Assembly (NCBI GenBank): GCA_002840765.1 | Contig: PHCE01000013.1 | Span: forward strand, 1-64,000 | From: Betaproteobacteria bacterium HGW-Betaproteobacteria-7 | Lineage (GTDB): Bacteria; Pseudomonadota; Gammaproteobacteria; Burkholderiales; Rhodocyclaceae | Length of the DNA: 64,000 bases | Direction of reading: 5' to 3' | Shown: piece after piece, positions 35,739 through 44,306 of the stretch | How the letters are laid out: each line of letters begins with the position of its first letter | Position numbering within the stretch: position 1 is the first letter of the stretch | Notes under the pieces: generated by a model | What the model was told of the DNA's origin: nothing | Seen by the model: only the letters and a program-made list of their open reading frames with translations | Databases searched by the model: none | Program-made: the position numbers and the translations under genes

Positions 35739-37097
35739 TTACTCCCAGTGTTCGGAGACCTCACTGGCCCAGGCGGTGGCTGCCAGCAGCGCGTGGTTGG
35801 CGCTGTCGGCGGGGAGGTCCAGTGCTTTGGCGGCTTTTTCCATGGCCGCGAAATCGAAGGCCTCGCCGGCTTCGGCCAGGTTCAGCAGGCTGGCGTAGGG
35901 GCCGCTGCGTTCGAGCAGGGCACTACGCACTTCGGCGGAGAGAGGTACTTCGTCGACCAGTTCAGCCAGCGGCCGGCGCAGCAACTTGTCGAGACGGGAG
36001 AAAATGCCGGTCAGGAACAGCGCGTCGGCCGGCTCTCCGGGCAGCACGCGGGCGCCCAGCAGCTCCATCAGACGGCCGCGGGTGAGGGCGCTTTCGACCA
36101 GCAACCAGTCGCCGAAACTGGGGGAGCGAACTGAAAACAGCAGCACCGACAGCCAGCGGGTCAGGCGCTGGCGGCCAAGTATGGTCAGCGCCTGGGACAG
36201 CGACTCGATGCGATGATCGAAGCCGAGCAGCGGCGAATTCAGGTAACGCAGGATGCGGAAGGCCAGCGGCGGATCCTGCTTCATCGCCTCGACAATTTCC
36301 GCCGTTTCGGCATCGCCCTGCAGCAGGCGCAGGATGTTCAGCAACTGCACCTTGTGCGGGTCGGTGGCCGCATCATCATCGTGCCGGGGCGTGCTGACGG
36401 CGAAGCTGCCGTGGAAGTAGTCGAAATGCCACTGGTGGCAAAGGTGGTGCTCGTCCAGCGTGTCAATGTAGCAGGCGAACAGCCGGGCCTGGTGGTTGCG
36501 CGGGCCGGCGCGGAAGGCGGCGGAAAAGTCCCTGACCGAGCCGGGTTCGGAAGCGGCGACATCGATGGCGCCATAGTCGGCCAGGCGGATCGTCTCGTTG
36601 AACGCCGCATGCTTCGGCTGACGCAGGATGGCGATGGCAATGCCGCGCTGGCGCAACGCCTCGATGCGGGCGCACAGAGCGTCTACACTGTCGGTCGGCT
36701 CAGCCGCCAGATGCACCAGGAGCACCAGGTTGTGCGGGCGGATGGCATCGAGGGTCCGGTCGAAAAGGCTGGGCGAGCCGAGTGGCACGAAGGCCAGGGC
36801 GGCGTTCCAGGCCTCTGAGCTGGCGTGCAGTGTGGCGATGAGCTCGCTGTCGGCCGACGGATGCGGGGCGCCGGATGCATCGGCAGCCAGCGCGGCGCCC
36901 TGCAGGGTGAACAGGCGGCCAGCCAGGCGGCCGGCGCGGTCAAAGATGGCTTCCCGGCAGAGAAAACCATCGCTGGCAGCAGCGGCCATTATCTGGCTGG
37001 TGGTAGCCGGTCTGGCGCTGGCGGGGGTGACTGGCATCTGTGGCGATGTGGCCGGCGACGCCAGTCCGAACAGTTTTCTCAGCTTGTTGAACGCCAT
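35739..37097 (-). CDS. HDOD protein with degenerate EAL region (YuxH-like)
   Basis: About 452 residues. The N-terminal half corresponds to a degenerate EAL-type domain (opening CREAIFDRAGRLAGRLFTLQ) lacking the catalytic EAL and metal residues. The C-terminal half is HDOD (MKQDPPLAFRILRYLNSPLL, ALTILGRQRLTRWLSVLLFS). This YuxH-like architecture is regulatory rather than enzymatic. The start at 37097 (MAFNKLRKLFG) is preceded by GGGGGA at a suitable distance; a longer upstream frame reads through the terminator hairpin and was rejected. Confidence 0.87.
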   Translation of the reverse strand: MAFNKLRKLFGLASPATSPQMPVTPASARPATTSQIMAAAASDGFLCREAIFDRAGRLAGRLFTLQGAALAADASGAPHPSADSELIATLHASSEAWNAALAFVPLGSPSLFDRTLDAIRPHNLVLLVHLAAEPTDSVDALCARIEALRQRGIAIAILRQPKHAAFNETIRLADYGAIDVAASEPGSVRDFSAAFRAGPRNHQARLFACYIDTLDEHHLCHQWHFDYFHGSFAVSTPRHDDDAATDPHKVQLLNILRLLQGDAETAEIVEAMKQDPPLAFRILRYLNSPLLGFDHRIESLSQALTILGRQRLTRWLSVLLFSVRSPSFGDWLLVESALTRGRLMELLGARVLPGEPADALFLTGIFSRLDKLLRRPLAELVDEVPLSAEVRSALLERSGPYASLLNLAEAGEAFDFAAMEKAAKALDLPADSANHALLAATAWASEVSEHWE

Positions 37098-37113
37098 GTT
37101 TCCCCCAAAAGAA

Positions 37114-37135
37114 ATGCCCGCCGAGTGGCGGGCAT
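37114..37135 (-). terminator. Terminator of the yciB-yciI-bolA-parvulin operon
   Basis: Perfect 9-bp inverted repeat ATGCCCGCC/GGCGGGCAT (37114-37122 with 37127-37135, 4-base loop). Read on the reverse strand it is followed by TTTCTTTT. It lies 44 bases after the parvulin gene stop and just before the next start codon. Confidence 0.82.
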
Positions 37136-37178
37136 CGGTCCACCGTTCGGTGGCCATTCTGGCACGGCCACGGGCCGA

Positions 37179-37964
37179 TTAGTTGATCTTGGCCTTGGCG
37201 CGCAAATCCTTGACCAGTTGTTCGATCTGCTGCTGACCAGCGCGTTGCTGCAGTTGCTGCTTGACCTGGTCGTACGGGGGCGGGCTGGTCGGGCGCGAAT
37301 CGTCGAGCTGGATCACGTGGTAGCCGAAATCGGTCTTCACCGGGGCCTTGGTGTATTCACCCTTCTTCAGCTTGACCAGTGCCTCGCCAAACGGCTTGAC
37401 ATAGGCGGCCGGCGGGTTCCAGCCAAGTTCGCCGCCATTGTCGCGGGAGCCGGGATCCTTCGATTGCTTGGCCAGTTCGGAGAACTTTTCGCCCTTTTCC
37501 AGCTTGGCAATGATTGCCTTGGCGTCGTCTTCCTTCTCGACGAGGACATGGCGGGCCTTGTATTCGGTGCTGCCAACGTTGGCCTTGATGCCTTCGTATT
37601 CAGCCTTCAGGCGCTCCTCGGTGATCGGGTTGGCGCGCACGTGCTCGGTCAGGTAGGCGCGGATCAGCACCGCCTGCTTGGCCAGTTCGACCTGGCCGGG
37701 GACCGTACCCTTCTTGTCCAGGCCCCGCTTCTTGGCTTCCTGAGCAAGCAGTTCGCGGCGGATCAGTTCTTCGCGCACGGCATTCTGCAGTTCGGGACCA
37801 TCCTGGGCGCCCTGGGCCTTTTGCTCGCTGATGAAGGCGTCGTAAACGGATTGCGGAATCGGCTGGCCGTTGACCGTGGCGTAGGCCTTGTTCTGGGCCA
37901 GGGCCGGGGCCGAGATGATGGCGCCGGCGACGAGCAGGGCAGCCAGGCGGGAGTTCTTGTGCAT
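37179..37964 (-). CDS. Periplasmic parvulin-type peptidyl-prolyl isomerase
   Basis: 261 residues: a signal peptide (to about ALAQ at residue 24), a SurA/PpiC-like N-terminal helical chaperone region, a parvulin domain (about 135-230: YKARHVLVEKEDDAKAII, then GGELGWNPPAAYVKPFGEAL and TDFGYHVIQLDD), and a charged C-terminal helix. It should assist outer-membrane or secreted protein folding in the periplasm. Last gene of the run that begins with yciB; 33 bases separate it from bolA. Confidence 0.92.
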   Translation of the reverse strand: MHKNSRLAALLVAGAIISAPALAQNKAYATVNGQPIPQSVYDAFISEQKAQGAQDGPELQNAVREELIRRELLAQEAKKRGLDKKGTVPGQVELAKQAVLIRAYLTEHVRANPITEERLKAEYEGIKANVGSTEYKARHVLVEKEDDAKAIIAKLEKGEKFSELAKQSKDPGSRDNGGELGWNPPAAYVKPFGEALVKLKKGEYTKAPVKTDFGYHVIQLDDSRPTSPPPYDQVKQQLQQRAGQQQIEQLVKDLRAKAKIN

Positions 37965-37998
37965 GTAATGTCCTTCGAATGAGGGGTGGAGCGAAAAA

Positions 37999-38265
37999 TT
38001 ATACTTCTTCGGGTGCGCGCGCGTGGATGCTCAGGGCATGAATGCGTCCGCGCATCAGGTCACCAGCTGCATCATAGACGAGACGGTGGCGGGCGAGCGT
38101 GCCCTTGCCGGAAAAAACCGCGGCGACGATGGCGACCCGGAAGTGTCCGCCGTCGCGGGCGCCGGCATGGCCGGCGTGGCGGTGCGACTCGTCCTCGATC
38201 TCGAGGGAGAGCGGTGCCAGGCTGGCCAGGCAGGCCGCCAGCAGTTCGCCGGTGTTGGTGTCCAT
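37999..38265 (-). CDS. bolA: BolA family protein
   Basis: 88 residues, the normal BolA size. Core residues include LEIEDESHRHAGHAG, then GGHFRVAIVAAVFSGKGTLA and RHRLVYDAAGDLM. BolA proteins act with monothiol glutaredoxins in iron-sulfur or iron handling and affect cell shape. The ATG at 38265 shares a base with the yciI stop (TGATG), so the two are translationally coupled. Confidence 0.92.
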   Translation of the reverse strand: MDTNTGELLAACLASLAPLSLEIEDESHRHAGHAGARDGGHFRVAIVAAVFSGKGTLARHRLVYDAAGDLMRGRIHALSIHARAPEEV

Positions 38266-38567
38266 CAGGCCGGCAGAGCCTTCTTGAACGGCTTGACGGT
38301 GACCGCGGCGTAGACGCCGGCAGCGACATAGGGATCGGCGTCGGCCCAGGCGCGGGCATCGGCCAGCGAGGCGAATTCGGCGATGATGATGCTGCCCGAG
38401 AAGCCGGCCGGGCCGGGGTCGGGCGAGTCGATCGCCGGGCAGGGGCCGGCGAGCAGCAGGCGGCCTTCGGCCTGCAGGGCCTGCAGGCGTTCGAGGTGGG
38501 CGGGGCGGGCGGCCAGGCGGGATTCCAGCGAACCAGCGCGGTCCTCGCCGATGATGGCGTAGAGCAT
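38265..38567 (-). CDS. yciI: YciI family protein
   Basis: 100 residues: [17 protein letters not shown], then [20 protein letters not shown] and a C-terminal [17 protein letters not shown], as in YciI ferredoxin-like proteins. The conserved His and Asp of the proposed active site are present (AHLERL, ADADPY). Its physiological role is not settled. It is coupled to yciB upstream by a TAATG overlap and to bolA downstream by TGATG. Confidence 0.92.
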   Translation of the reverse strand: MLYAIIGEDRAGSLESRLAARPAHLERLQALQAEGRLLLAGPCPAIDSPDPGPAGFSGSIIIAEFASLADARAWADADPYVAAGVYAAVTVKPFKKALPA

Positions 38568-39175
38568 TATTTGTCTTCCTCGACGTATTTCGACAGGAAC
38601 ATCCCTTGGGCAAGGACGAAGAGCAGCATCAGGCCCATGCCACCGAAGAGTTTGAAATTGACCCAGGTGTCGGTGGAAAAATTGAAGGCGACCACCAGGT
38701 TGAGCACGCCCATGGCCAGGAAAAAGCCGACCCAGGCCAGGTTCAGGCGGCTCCAGACGGCATCCGGCAGGACCAGTTGTTCGCCGACCATGGCCTTGAT
38801 GGCATTTCTCTTCATGACCAGCGAGGCGAAGAGCATGCTGCCGGCGAATACCCAGTAGAGGATGGTCGGCTTCCACTTGATGAACGCCTCGTTCTGGAAA
38901 AAGAGGGTCATGCCGCCGAAGACGACGACCAGCGCCAAGCTGATCCACAGCATCTTGTCCACCTTGCCGTGGCGGAAATGCACCCAGGCGATCTGGAGGA
39001 CGGTGGCGACGATGACCACCACCGTGGCGAGCAGGATCGGCGCCTGCGTCAGGCTGACGGTGGCCATGCCGGGCAGGGCAGAAAGCCAGTCGACGGCCAG
39101 TTCCGGATGCTTTTCCGAATACTTGAAGGCGATGAAGAAGAGGATGACCGGGAATAGGTCGAAGAGTAGTTTCAT
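38567..39175 (-). CDS. yciB: Inner-membrane septation protein A (YciB/IspZ)
   Basis: 202 residues, highly hydrophobic with about five or six membrane segments, starting [19 protein letters not shown], the family signature. It also carries [19 protein letters not shown] and the conserved [11 protein letters not shown] stretch. In the family it interacts with cell-envelope synthesis and division proteins. First gene of the yciB-yciI-bolA-parvulin operon. A TATAAT lies only 8 bases upstream of its ATG. Confidence 0.94.
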   Translation of the reverse strand: MKLLFDLFPVILFFIAFKYSEKHPELAVDWLSALPGMATVSLTQAPILLATVVVIVATVLQIAWVHFRHGKVDKMLWISLALVVVFGGMTLFFQNEAFIKWKPTILYWVFAGSMLFASLVMKRNAIKAMVGEQLVLPDAVWSRLNLAWVGFFLAMGVLNLVVAFNFSTDTWVNFKLFGGMGLMLLFVLAQGMFLSKYVEEDK

Positions 39176-39183
39176 GGCGCCGC

Positions 39184-39189
39184 ATTATA
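39184..39189 (-). promoter_or_regulatory. -10 element (TATAAT) close to the yciB start
   Basis: On the reverse strand a perfect TATAAT ends 8 bases before the yciB ATG, without an intervening Shine-Dalgarno sequence. The transcript would be leaderless or nearly so. No -35 box is obvious. Confidence 0.5.
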
Positions 39190-39226
39190 TACTTGGCCGG
39201 GCACCAACCCATCACTGCGAGAGCCC

Positions 39227-40279
39227 ATGAATACCGTGCTGATCATCGACGACAGCGACATCAACCTGACGCTGATCAAGGCGCTGGTGCTGAAACTCGG
39301 CGAGTGCCAGCCGGTACTTCATGAAGACCCGCTGAAGGCGCTGGAATGGTGTCGCGAGAATGTGCCTGACCTAGTCATCGTCGACTACATGATGCCGGGC
39401 ATGGACGGGCTGCGGTTCATCAGCGCCTTCCGCGCCCTGCACGGGCGCAACGAGATCCCGGTCCTGATGATCACCGCTAGCGACCAGAAGGACGTGCGCT
39501 ACGAGGCGCTGCTCGGTGGCGCCAACGATTTTCTGACCAAGCCGGTCGACCGCGTCGAGTTCTCGGCGCGAGTCCGCAACATGCTGATGCTGCGCCAGGG
39601 GCAGAAGTTTCTCGCCGATCGCGCCCGCCATCTGGAGGATCTGGTCGACGAGCGCACCAGCGAGATTCGCGATCGTGAGCGCGAACTGATTTTCCGCATC
39701 TCGCGTGCCGCTGAATTCCGCGATCCGGAAACCGGTGCCCATATCCAGCGCATGGCGCATTACTCGCAGATCATCGCTCGCGGCCTCGATCTGGAGGCCA
39801 GCAAGCTGAAGCTGATCCTTGAGGCGGCGCCGATGCACGATGTCGGCAAGATCGGTATTCCCGATTACATCCTGCTCAAGCCCGGCAAGCTGACCTTCGA
39901 GGAATTCGAGGTGATGAAGGGACACGCCCGGCTCGGCCATGAACTGCTCAAGGACAGCCGCTCGGAGATCATGCAGGCCGGTGCCGAAGTTGCCATTTCG
40001 CACCATGAGAAATACGATGGCAGCGGCTATCCGCACGGCCTGAAGGGTCAGGCCATCCCGCTGTTCGGGCGGATTGTCGCGGTCGCCGATGTCTTCGATG
40101 CGCTGACCTCGGAGCGGCCGTACAAGAAAGCCTGGCCGTTGGAAGATGCCGTCCGTTTCCTTGAAGAGGGGCGCGGCAAGCATTTCGACCCGCTTTGCGT
40201 CGAGGCCTTCCTCGCCGGCTGGGACGCGGTGCTCGACATTCGCCGGCGCTTCCAGGACGAAGAAGTGCCGATGATTTGA
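39227..40279 (+). CDS. REC-HD-GYP response regulator, probable c-di-GMP phosphodiesterase
   Basis: 350 residues. The receiver domain (1-120) has [13 protein letters not shown] and the phospho-acceptor Asp in [13 protein letters not shown]; a helical linker follows, then an HD-GYP domain (about 150-340). Catalytic motifs are [16 protein letters not shown] and [14 protein letters not shown], with the GYP signature intact, so hydrolysis of cyclic-di-GMP to GMP is likely (RpfG type). The downstream HPt gene, 26 bases away, suggests phosphorelay input. Confidence 0.93.
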   Translation: MNTVLIIDDSDINLTLIKALVLKLGECQPVLHEDPLKALEWCRENVPDLVIVDYMMPGMDGLRFISAFRALHGRNEIPVLMITASDQKDVRYEALLGGANDFLTKPVDRVEFSARVRNMLMLRQGQKFLADRARHLEDLVDERTSEIRDRERELIFRISRAAEFRDPETGAHIQRMAHYSQIIARGLDLEASKLKLILEAAPMHDVGKIGIPDYILLKPGKLTFEEFEVMKGHARLGHELLKDSRSEIMQAGAEVAISHHEKYDGSGYPHGLKGQAIPLFGRIVAVADVFDALTSERPYKKAWPLEDAVRFLEEGRGKHFDPLCVEAFLAGWDAVLDIRRRFQDEEVPMI

Positions 40280-40305
40280 ACGCGTATTGCAGATCGGAGA
40301 ACAGG

Positions 40306-40656
40306 ATGGCAGACGCTTTCGTACTCAATCGCCAGAACATCCTCGAGCGCCTCGGCGGCGACGAGGAAATCTACACCATGATGCTCGACATGTACCTGCA
40401 GGATCTCGATGCCAACTGTGCCAGCCTGAGCGCGGCCATCGCCTCCGGACAGGCGATCGAGATCCGGCGCGAGGCACATACGATCAAAGGTTTGCTGGCC
40501 ACGTTTTCCGACGACAGGGGGGCGGCGGCGGCCTATGTCGTCGAGCAGCAGGCCAAGGCGGGCGACATGAATGGCCTGGCCGCAGCGGCGGCGACGCTGG
40601 AAACGCGGATGCGCGAAGTGGCGATGGTGCTAGCCGCCGCGCGCTGCCCCGGGTAG
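40306..40656 (+). CDS. Stand-alone HPt phosphotransfer protein
   Basis: 116 residues: a single histidine phosphotransfer four-helix bundle with the phospho-acceptor in REAHTIKGLLATF. GGAGA at 40296-40300 precedes the ATG. It follows the REC-HD-GYP gene by 26 bases and is a natural donor to its receiver domain. Its last 27 bases overlap the 3' end of bioD on the opposite strand. Confidence 0.87.
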   Translation: MADAFVLNRQNILERLGGDEEIYTMMLDMYLQDLDANCASLSAAIASGQAIEIRREAHTIKGLLATFSDDRGAAAAYVVEQQAKAGDMNGLAAAAATLETRMREVAMVLAAARCPG

Positions 40657-41307
40657 ATTCAGGGCGCTGGCCGCGCCGCCAGCACCGCCGACCGGCGCAT
40701 GCGGCACGACGCCGAGCAGTGGCGCCGGCAGCAGATCCTGCAGAGTCTGAAGGTTGGCTTCAAAGCGGGACATCGTTGGGTCAATGCGATTGGCCACCCA
40801 GCCGGCCAGCGTCAGGCCGCGAGCGGCGATCGCCTCGACCGTGAGCAGTGCGTGGTTGATGCAGCCGAGGCGCATGCCGACGACGAAAATCACCGGCAGG
40901 CCGAGCGCCACGGTTAGATCGGCGCTGTCGCCAGCTGCTCCGAGCGGCACGCGAAAACCACCGACGCCTTCGACGATGACGATATCCGCCACTTGTTCGG
41001 CCTGCCGGCAGGCGCTGACGATCGGGGCGAAATCGATGCTTCGTCCTTCCTCGGCGGCGGCCAGGTGCGGCGCGATGGCGGCGGCAAAGCAATAGGGATT
41101 GACGATCGAAGCCGGCAACTGCAGGCTGCTGGCGGCGCGGATGGCCTCGACATCGTCGTTGCGCCCGGCGGCGTTGGTGCCGGCAGCCACCGGCTTGAGG
41201 CCGACGGCGGATAGGCCAAGCTGGCGGGCACGGTGGAGCAGGGCACAGGTGACGAAAGTCTTGCCGATCTCGGTGTCGGTGCCGGTCAGAAAATACGCCT
41301 GCTTCAT
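40630..41307 (-). CDS. bioD: Dethiobiotin synthetase
   Basis: 225 residues. P-loop TGTDTEIGKTF at 8-18; later EGVGGFRVPLG and GCINHALLTVEAI are BioD motifs. It carboxylates 7,8-diaminopelargonate to dethiobiotin with ATP and CO2. Last gene of the biotin run, with its ATG overlapping the bioC stop (ATGA). The C-terminus is Gly/Ala-rich and overlaps the HPt gene 3' end by 27 bases. Confidence 0.94.
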   Translation of the reverse strand: MKQAYFLTGTDTEIGKTFVTCALLHRARQLGLSAVGLKPVAAGTNAAGRNDDVEAIRAASSLQLPASIVNPYCFAAAIAPHLAAAEEGRSIDFAPIVSACRQAEQVADIVIVEGVGGFRVPLGAAGDSADLTVALGLPVIFVVGMRLGCINHALLTVEAIAARGLTLAGWVANRIDPTMSRFEANLQTLQDLLPAPLLGVVPHAPVGGAGGAASALNLPGAARGG

Positions 41308-42095
41308 GCGCGGGCCTCCAGGATCAGGACATCGTAGGTCAGCCCCAGGCCGGCCGCCGTGCGCTGGCCTTCAGCACCGGCTTCGGCGGCGGCGAAGGTG
41401 GCGCGGCCCATCAGGTTGCGCCGGCGGCCATCGCCCAGCTGATTGGCACCGATGGCCTTGACCGCCTTGAGCAGGCTGCGAAAGTCGGGGTAATGGGCGA
41501 GCTGCCGGCGGCGGCTGACCACGACATCGGCAAAACCAGCAGCGCGCGCCATCTGGCCGACCTCTTCCGGGGTGTGGAAAGGCAGCGTGTGGCGGTAGGC
41601 GTCCACGCCGGCGAAGGCCTGACGCAGTTCGCTGAAAGTCTCCGGGCCGAGGCTGGTGATGGCCAGGCGGCCGGCCGGGCGCAGCACGCGGCGGGCCTCG
41701 GCCAGTACCTGCGGCAGATCACACCATTGCACGGCCAGGCTGGACCAGTAGAGATCGAGGCTGGCCTCGGCCAGCGGCAGGCGTTCGAGATCGCCGACCA
41801 GGCGCTGGCAGGAACAGGGGGTGCGGGCCAGCATCGCCAGCGACAGGTCAATTGCCAGCCGTTCGGCGGCGGGAAAGCGCTCGGCCAGCAGCGGCAGGGC
41901 GTAGCCGGTGCCGCTGCCGGCATCGAGCAGTCGTCGCACCGGGCCGCCGGCGGCCAGGCGGTCGAGCAGGACATGGCAGATTTCCCGCTGCATGTCGGCG
42001 GCCCCGTCGTAGGTTTGGGCGGCGCGCTCGAAGGCCTGGCGGATGCGGGTCCGGGTGGGCCGGCTGGCGGCTGAACCAGGTTTGCTGCTAGTCAT
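41304..42095 (-). CDS. bioC: Malonyl-ACP O-methyltransferase BioC
   Basis: 263 residues. The SAM motif is RLLDAGSGTGYALPLLAERF; the N-terminal IRQAFERAAQTYDGAADMQR is a BioC hallmark. It methylates malonyl-ACP so that the fatty-acid machinery can build the pimeloyl chain. The start at 42095 (MTSSKPGSAASRPTR) lies just inside the bioH 3' end, an 8-base overlap; upstream codons are a shadow of bioH. Followed by bioD with ATGA overlap. Confidence 0.92.
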   Translation of the reverse strand: MTSSKPGSAASRPTRTRIRQAFERAAQTYDGAADMQREICHVLLDRLAAGGPVRRLLDAGSGTGYALPLLAERFPAAERLAIDLSLAMLARTPCSCQRLVGDLERLPLAEASLDLYWSSLAVQWCDLPQVLAEARRVLRPAGRLAITSLGPETFSELRQAFAGVDAYRHTLPFHTPEEVGQMARAAGFADVVVSRRRQLAHYPDFRSLLKAVKAIGANQLGDGRRRNLMGRATFAAAEAGAEGQRTAAGLGLTYDVLILEARA

Positions 42096-42795
42096 GCACG
42101 AAGGCGGTGACGGAGGCCAGGAAGTCGGCCGGATGCGAGAGGAAGGGCGCATGCGCACAGTCCTCGAGAACGCACAGGCGTGAGCCGGGGATCATGGCGG
42201 CCAGCACCGTACCGGCGGAGAGCGGCATCAGCGGATCGGCGCTGCCCTGGACGAGCAGGGTCGGTGCAGCGACCTGCCCGGCATCGGCGCGCAGGTCGGT
42301 GTCGCGCAGCCAGTCGAGGCCGCTGAGCAGTACTTCGGTTGGCGGCAGGGTGGTGAGGGCGAGGATTTCGCTGGTCACTTCACGGGCCCGACTGTCGCCG
42401 CGATTGAAGCCGCCAACGAAGCGCGGCAGCATGGCGGCGGCGTCGGCGGCGATGGCGCCGGCGAATTCGGCCAGCGTGCCCGGCGGCATGGCATCCGGCC
42501 AGCCATCGCGCTGGACGAAAGAGACCGTGCCGGCGATCAGCAGCAGCTTGCCGACCTTCTCCGGGGCGCGGGCGGCGATGGCCAGTGCCAGCATGGCGCC
42601 GAGCGACCAGCCGGCCAGCGTCGTGCCCGGCGCCAGGCGTTCGGCCATGGCGTCGACGGCAGCGTTGAAACTGGCAGCTGCCGGTGTTTCGCCATAACCG
42701 GGAAGGTCGATGATGCGGCCGCCGAGGACCTCGGCAGTCGCTAGCAGCGGGCCGCGACCGAGGGCCCAGCCGGGGAGGATGACCAGGGGATTCAT
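42088..42795 (-). CDS. bioH: Pimeloyl-ACP methyl ester carboxylesterase BioH
   Basis: 235 residues, alpha/beta hydrolase. Start MNPLVILPGWALGRGPL; nucleophile elbow GWSLGAML (Ser), catalytic Asp in GSADPLMPL and His in DCAHAPFLSHP. It cleaves the methyl ester to release pimeloyl-ACP. The ATG at 42795 overlaps the bioF stop (ATGA). A BioC-BioH pair next to each other is the classic pathway layout. Confidence 0.9.
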   Translation of the reverse strand: MNPLVILPGWALGRGPLLATAEVLGGRIIDLPGYGETPAAASFNAAVDAMAERLAPGTTLAGWSLGAMLALAIAARAPEKVGKLLLIAGTVSFVQRDGWPDAMPPGTLAEFAGAIAADAAAMLPRFVGGFNRGDSRAREVTSEILALTTLPPTEVLLSGLDWLRDTDLRADAGQVAAPTLLVQGSADPLMPLSAGTVLAAMIPGSRLCVLEDCAHAPFLSHPADFLASVTAFVHD

Positions 42796-43958
42796 GCGAG
42801 TTCCTTCAAGGCGGCGAGCAGCCGGTCGATATCGTCGGCGGTGTGGGCAGCGGAGATCGACAGACGCAGGCGGGCGGTGCCGGCCGGCACCGTTGGCGGG
42901 CGAATCGCCGGCACCCACAGGCCGCGTTCCCAGAGGGCCGTGGACAGCCCGACGGCGGCCGCGTTGTCGCCGACGATCAGTGGCTGGATGGCGGTGGCGG
43001 AGGGCAGCAGGCGCCAGGGTAGGCCGCTGCTGCCGTCACGCAGGCGGGCGATGTTGGCGAACAACGCGGCGCGCAGCCCGTCGCCGCCGGCAATGATCTG
43101 CAGGCTGCGGCTCAGGGCGCAGGCGATGGCTGGCGGTGCGGCGGTGGTGAAGATGTAGCTGCGGCCCTTCTGCAGCAGGTATTCGATGGCCGTCGCCGAG
43201 CCGGCGACGAAGGCGCCGCCGACGCCGGCGGCTTTGCCGAGGGTGCCCATCAGCAGGATGCGCGGTGAAGCCGGCAGGCCAAAATGGGCCAGGCTGCCAC
43301 GGCCCTGGGCGCCGAGCACGCCGAAGCCGTGGGCATCGTCGATCACCAGCCAGGCATCGAAGCGCTCGGCCAGTTGCAGCAGTTGCGGCAACGGCGCCAG
43401 ATCGCCATCCATGCTGAACACGGCGTCGGTGACGATCAGTTTGCTGGCGGCCGGGCTGGCCGCCAGCTGGCGTTCCAGCGCTGCCAGGTCATTGTGCGGA
43501 TAGCGCTGGACCTCGGCACCGTTGGCCTTGGCCAGCTGCATGGCGTCGATCAGCGAGGCGTGGTTCAGTTTGTCGGCGAACACTGCGGCGCCACGCCCGG
43601 CCAGCGTCGGCGTCACCGCCAGGTTGGCCAGGTAGCCGGTGGAGAAGGTCAGGGCGCGGGAGAAACCGGTGAAGGCGGCGATTTCCGTTTCCAGCGCCGC
43701 GTGCGGTGCGAGGTGGCCGCTGACCAGGTGCGAGGCGCCGCTGCCGGCGCCCCACTGGCCGGCGCCATCGGCCAGCGCGGCGGCGATCTCGGCGTCGCCG
43801 GCCAGTCCGAGATAGTCGTTGCTGGCGAAGTTGAGCAGCTCGCGGCCATCGACGACGGCCAGGCGGCCGCAGGGCGAGGTCTGCACGCGGCGGCGACGGG
43901 TCAGGCCGGCGTTGGCAATTTCGGCAAGTTCTTCGTGCAAGCGGTCGTCAAGGGACAT
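42792..43958 (-). CDS. bioF: 8-amino-7-oxononanoate synthase
   Basis: 388 residues, PLP-dependent alpha-oxoamine synthase. FASNDYLGLA near the N-terminus, HASLIDAMQLAKANG, DDAHGFGVLG, and the PLP-binding Lys in MGTLGKAAGVGGAF. It condenses pimeloyl-ACP with alanine. It follows the GlpM-like gene by 9 bases and precedes bioH with ATGA overlap. Confidence 0.95.
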   Translation of the reverse strand: MSLDDRLHEELAEIANAGLTRRRRVQTSPCGRLAVVDGRELLNFASNDYLGLAGDAEIAAALADGAGQWGAGSGASHLVSGHLAPHAALETEIAAFTGFSRALTFSTGYLANLAVTPTLAGRGAAVFADKLNHASLIDAMQLAKANGAEVQRYPHNDLAALERQLAASPAASKLIVTDAVFSMDGDLAPLPQLLQLAERFDAWLVIDDAHGFGVLGAQGRGSLAHFGLPASPRILLMGTLGKAAGVGGAFVAGSATAIEYLLQKGRSYIFTTAAPPAIACALSRSLQIIAGGDGLRAALFANIARLRDGSSGLPWRLLPSATAIQPLIVGDNAAAVGLSTALWERGLWVPAIRPPTVPAGTARLRLSISAAHTADDIDRLLAALKELA

Positions 43959-43967
43959 GGCGTTTCC

Positions 43968-44306
43968 TCAGTTGAAGCGCGACCAGGCGAACAGCAGCAC
44001 GCCGGCGGCCACGGTCCACGCCAGCGTCGCCGCAATCAGCGTCGGCGCCAGTGCCAGGCGCGGGGCCAGCCACCAGACGGCGAGCAGATAGACGGCGTAG
44101 GGAATCAGCGACCACAGGCCGAACAGCGCCGTGGTCCGCAGGTCGGCAGCGCCGCGTTCGCTGCCGACGATGGCGTGGGCGATCAGCGCGAAGGTTGGAA
44201 ACAGCGGCACCAGACCGGCGATGTAGAAGCTTTTCGAGCGCGAGAGCAGGGCGATCAACAGCACCGCCAGCGCGCCGAGCAGCGATTTCAGGAACAGACC
44301 GGTCAT
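43968..44306 (-). CDS. GlpM-like small membrane protein inside the biotin operon
   Basis: 112 residues with four hydrophobic segments, starting MTGLFLKSLLGALAVLLIAL, with SRSKSFYIAGLVPLFPTFAL and IPYAVYLLAVWWLAPRL. This resembles the GlpM family, whose molecular role is unclear. Its ATG overlaps the bioA stop (ATGA) and its stop is 9 bases before bioF, so it is co-expressed with biotin synthesis genes. Whether it contributes to biotin metabolism is unknown. Confidence 0.8.
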   Translation of the reverse strand: MTGLFLKSLLGALAVLLIALLSRSKSFYIAGLVPLFPTFALIAHAIVGSERGAADLRTTALFGLWSLIPYAVYLLAVWWLAPRLALAPTLIAATLAWTVAAGVLLFAWSRFN

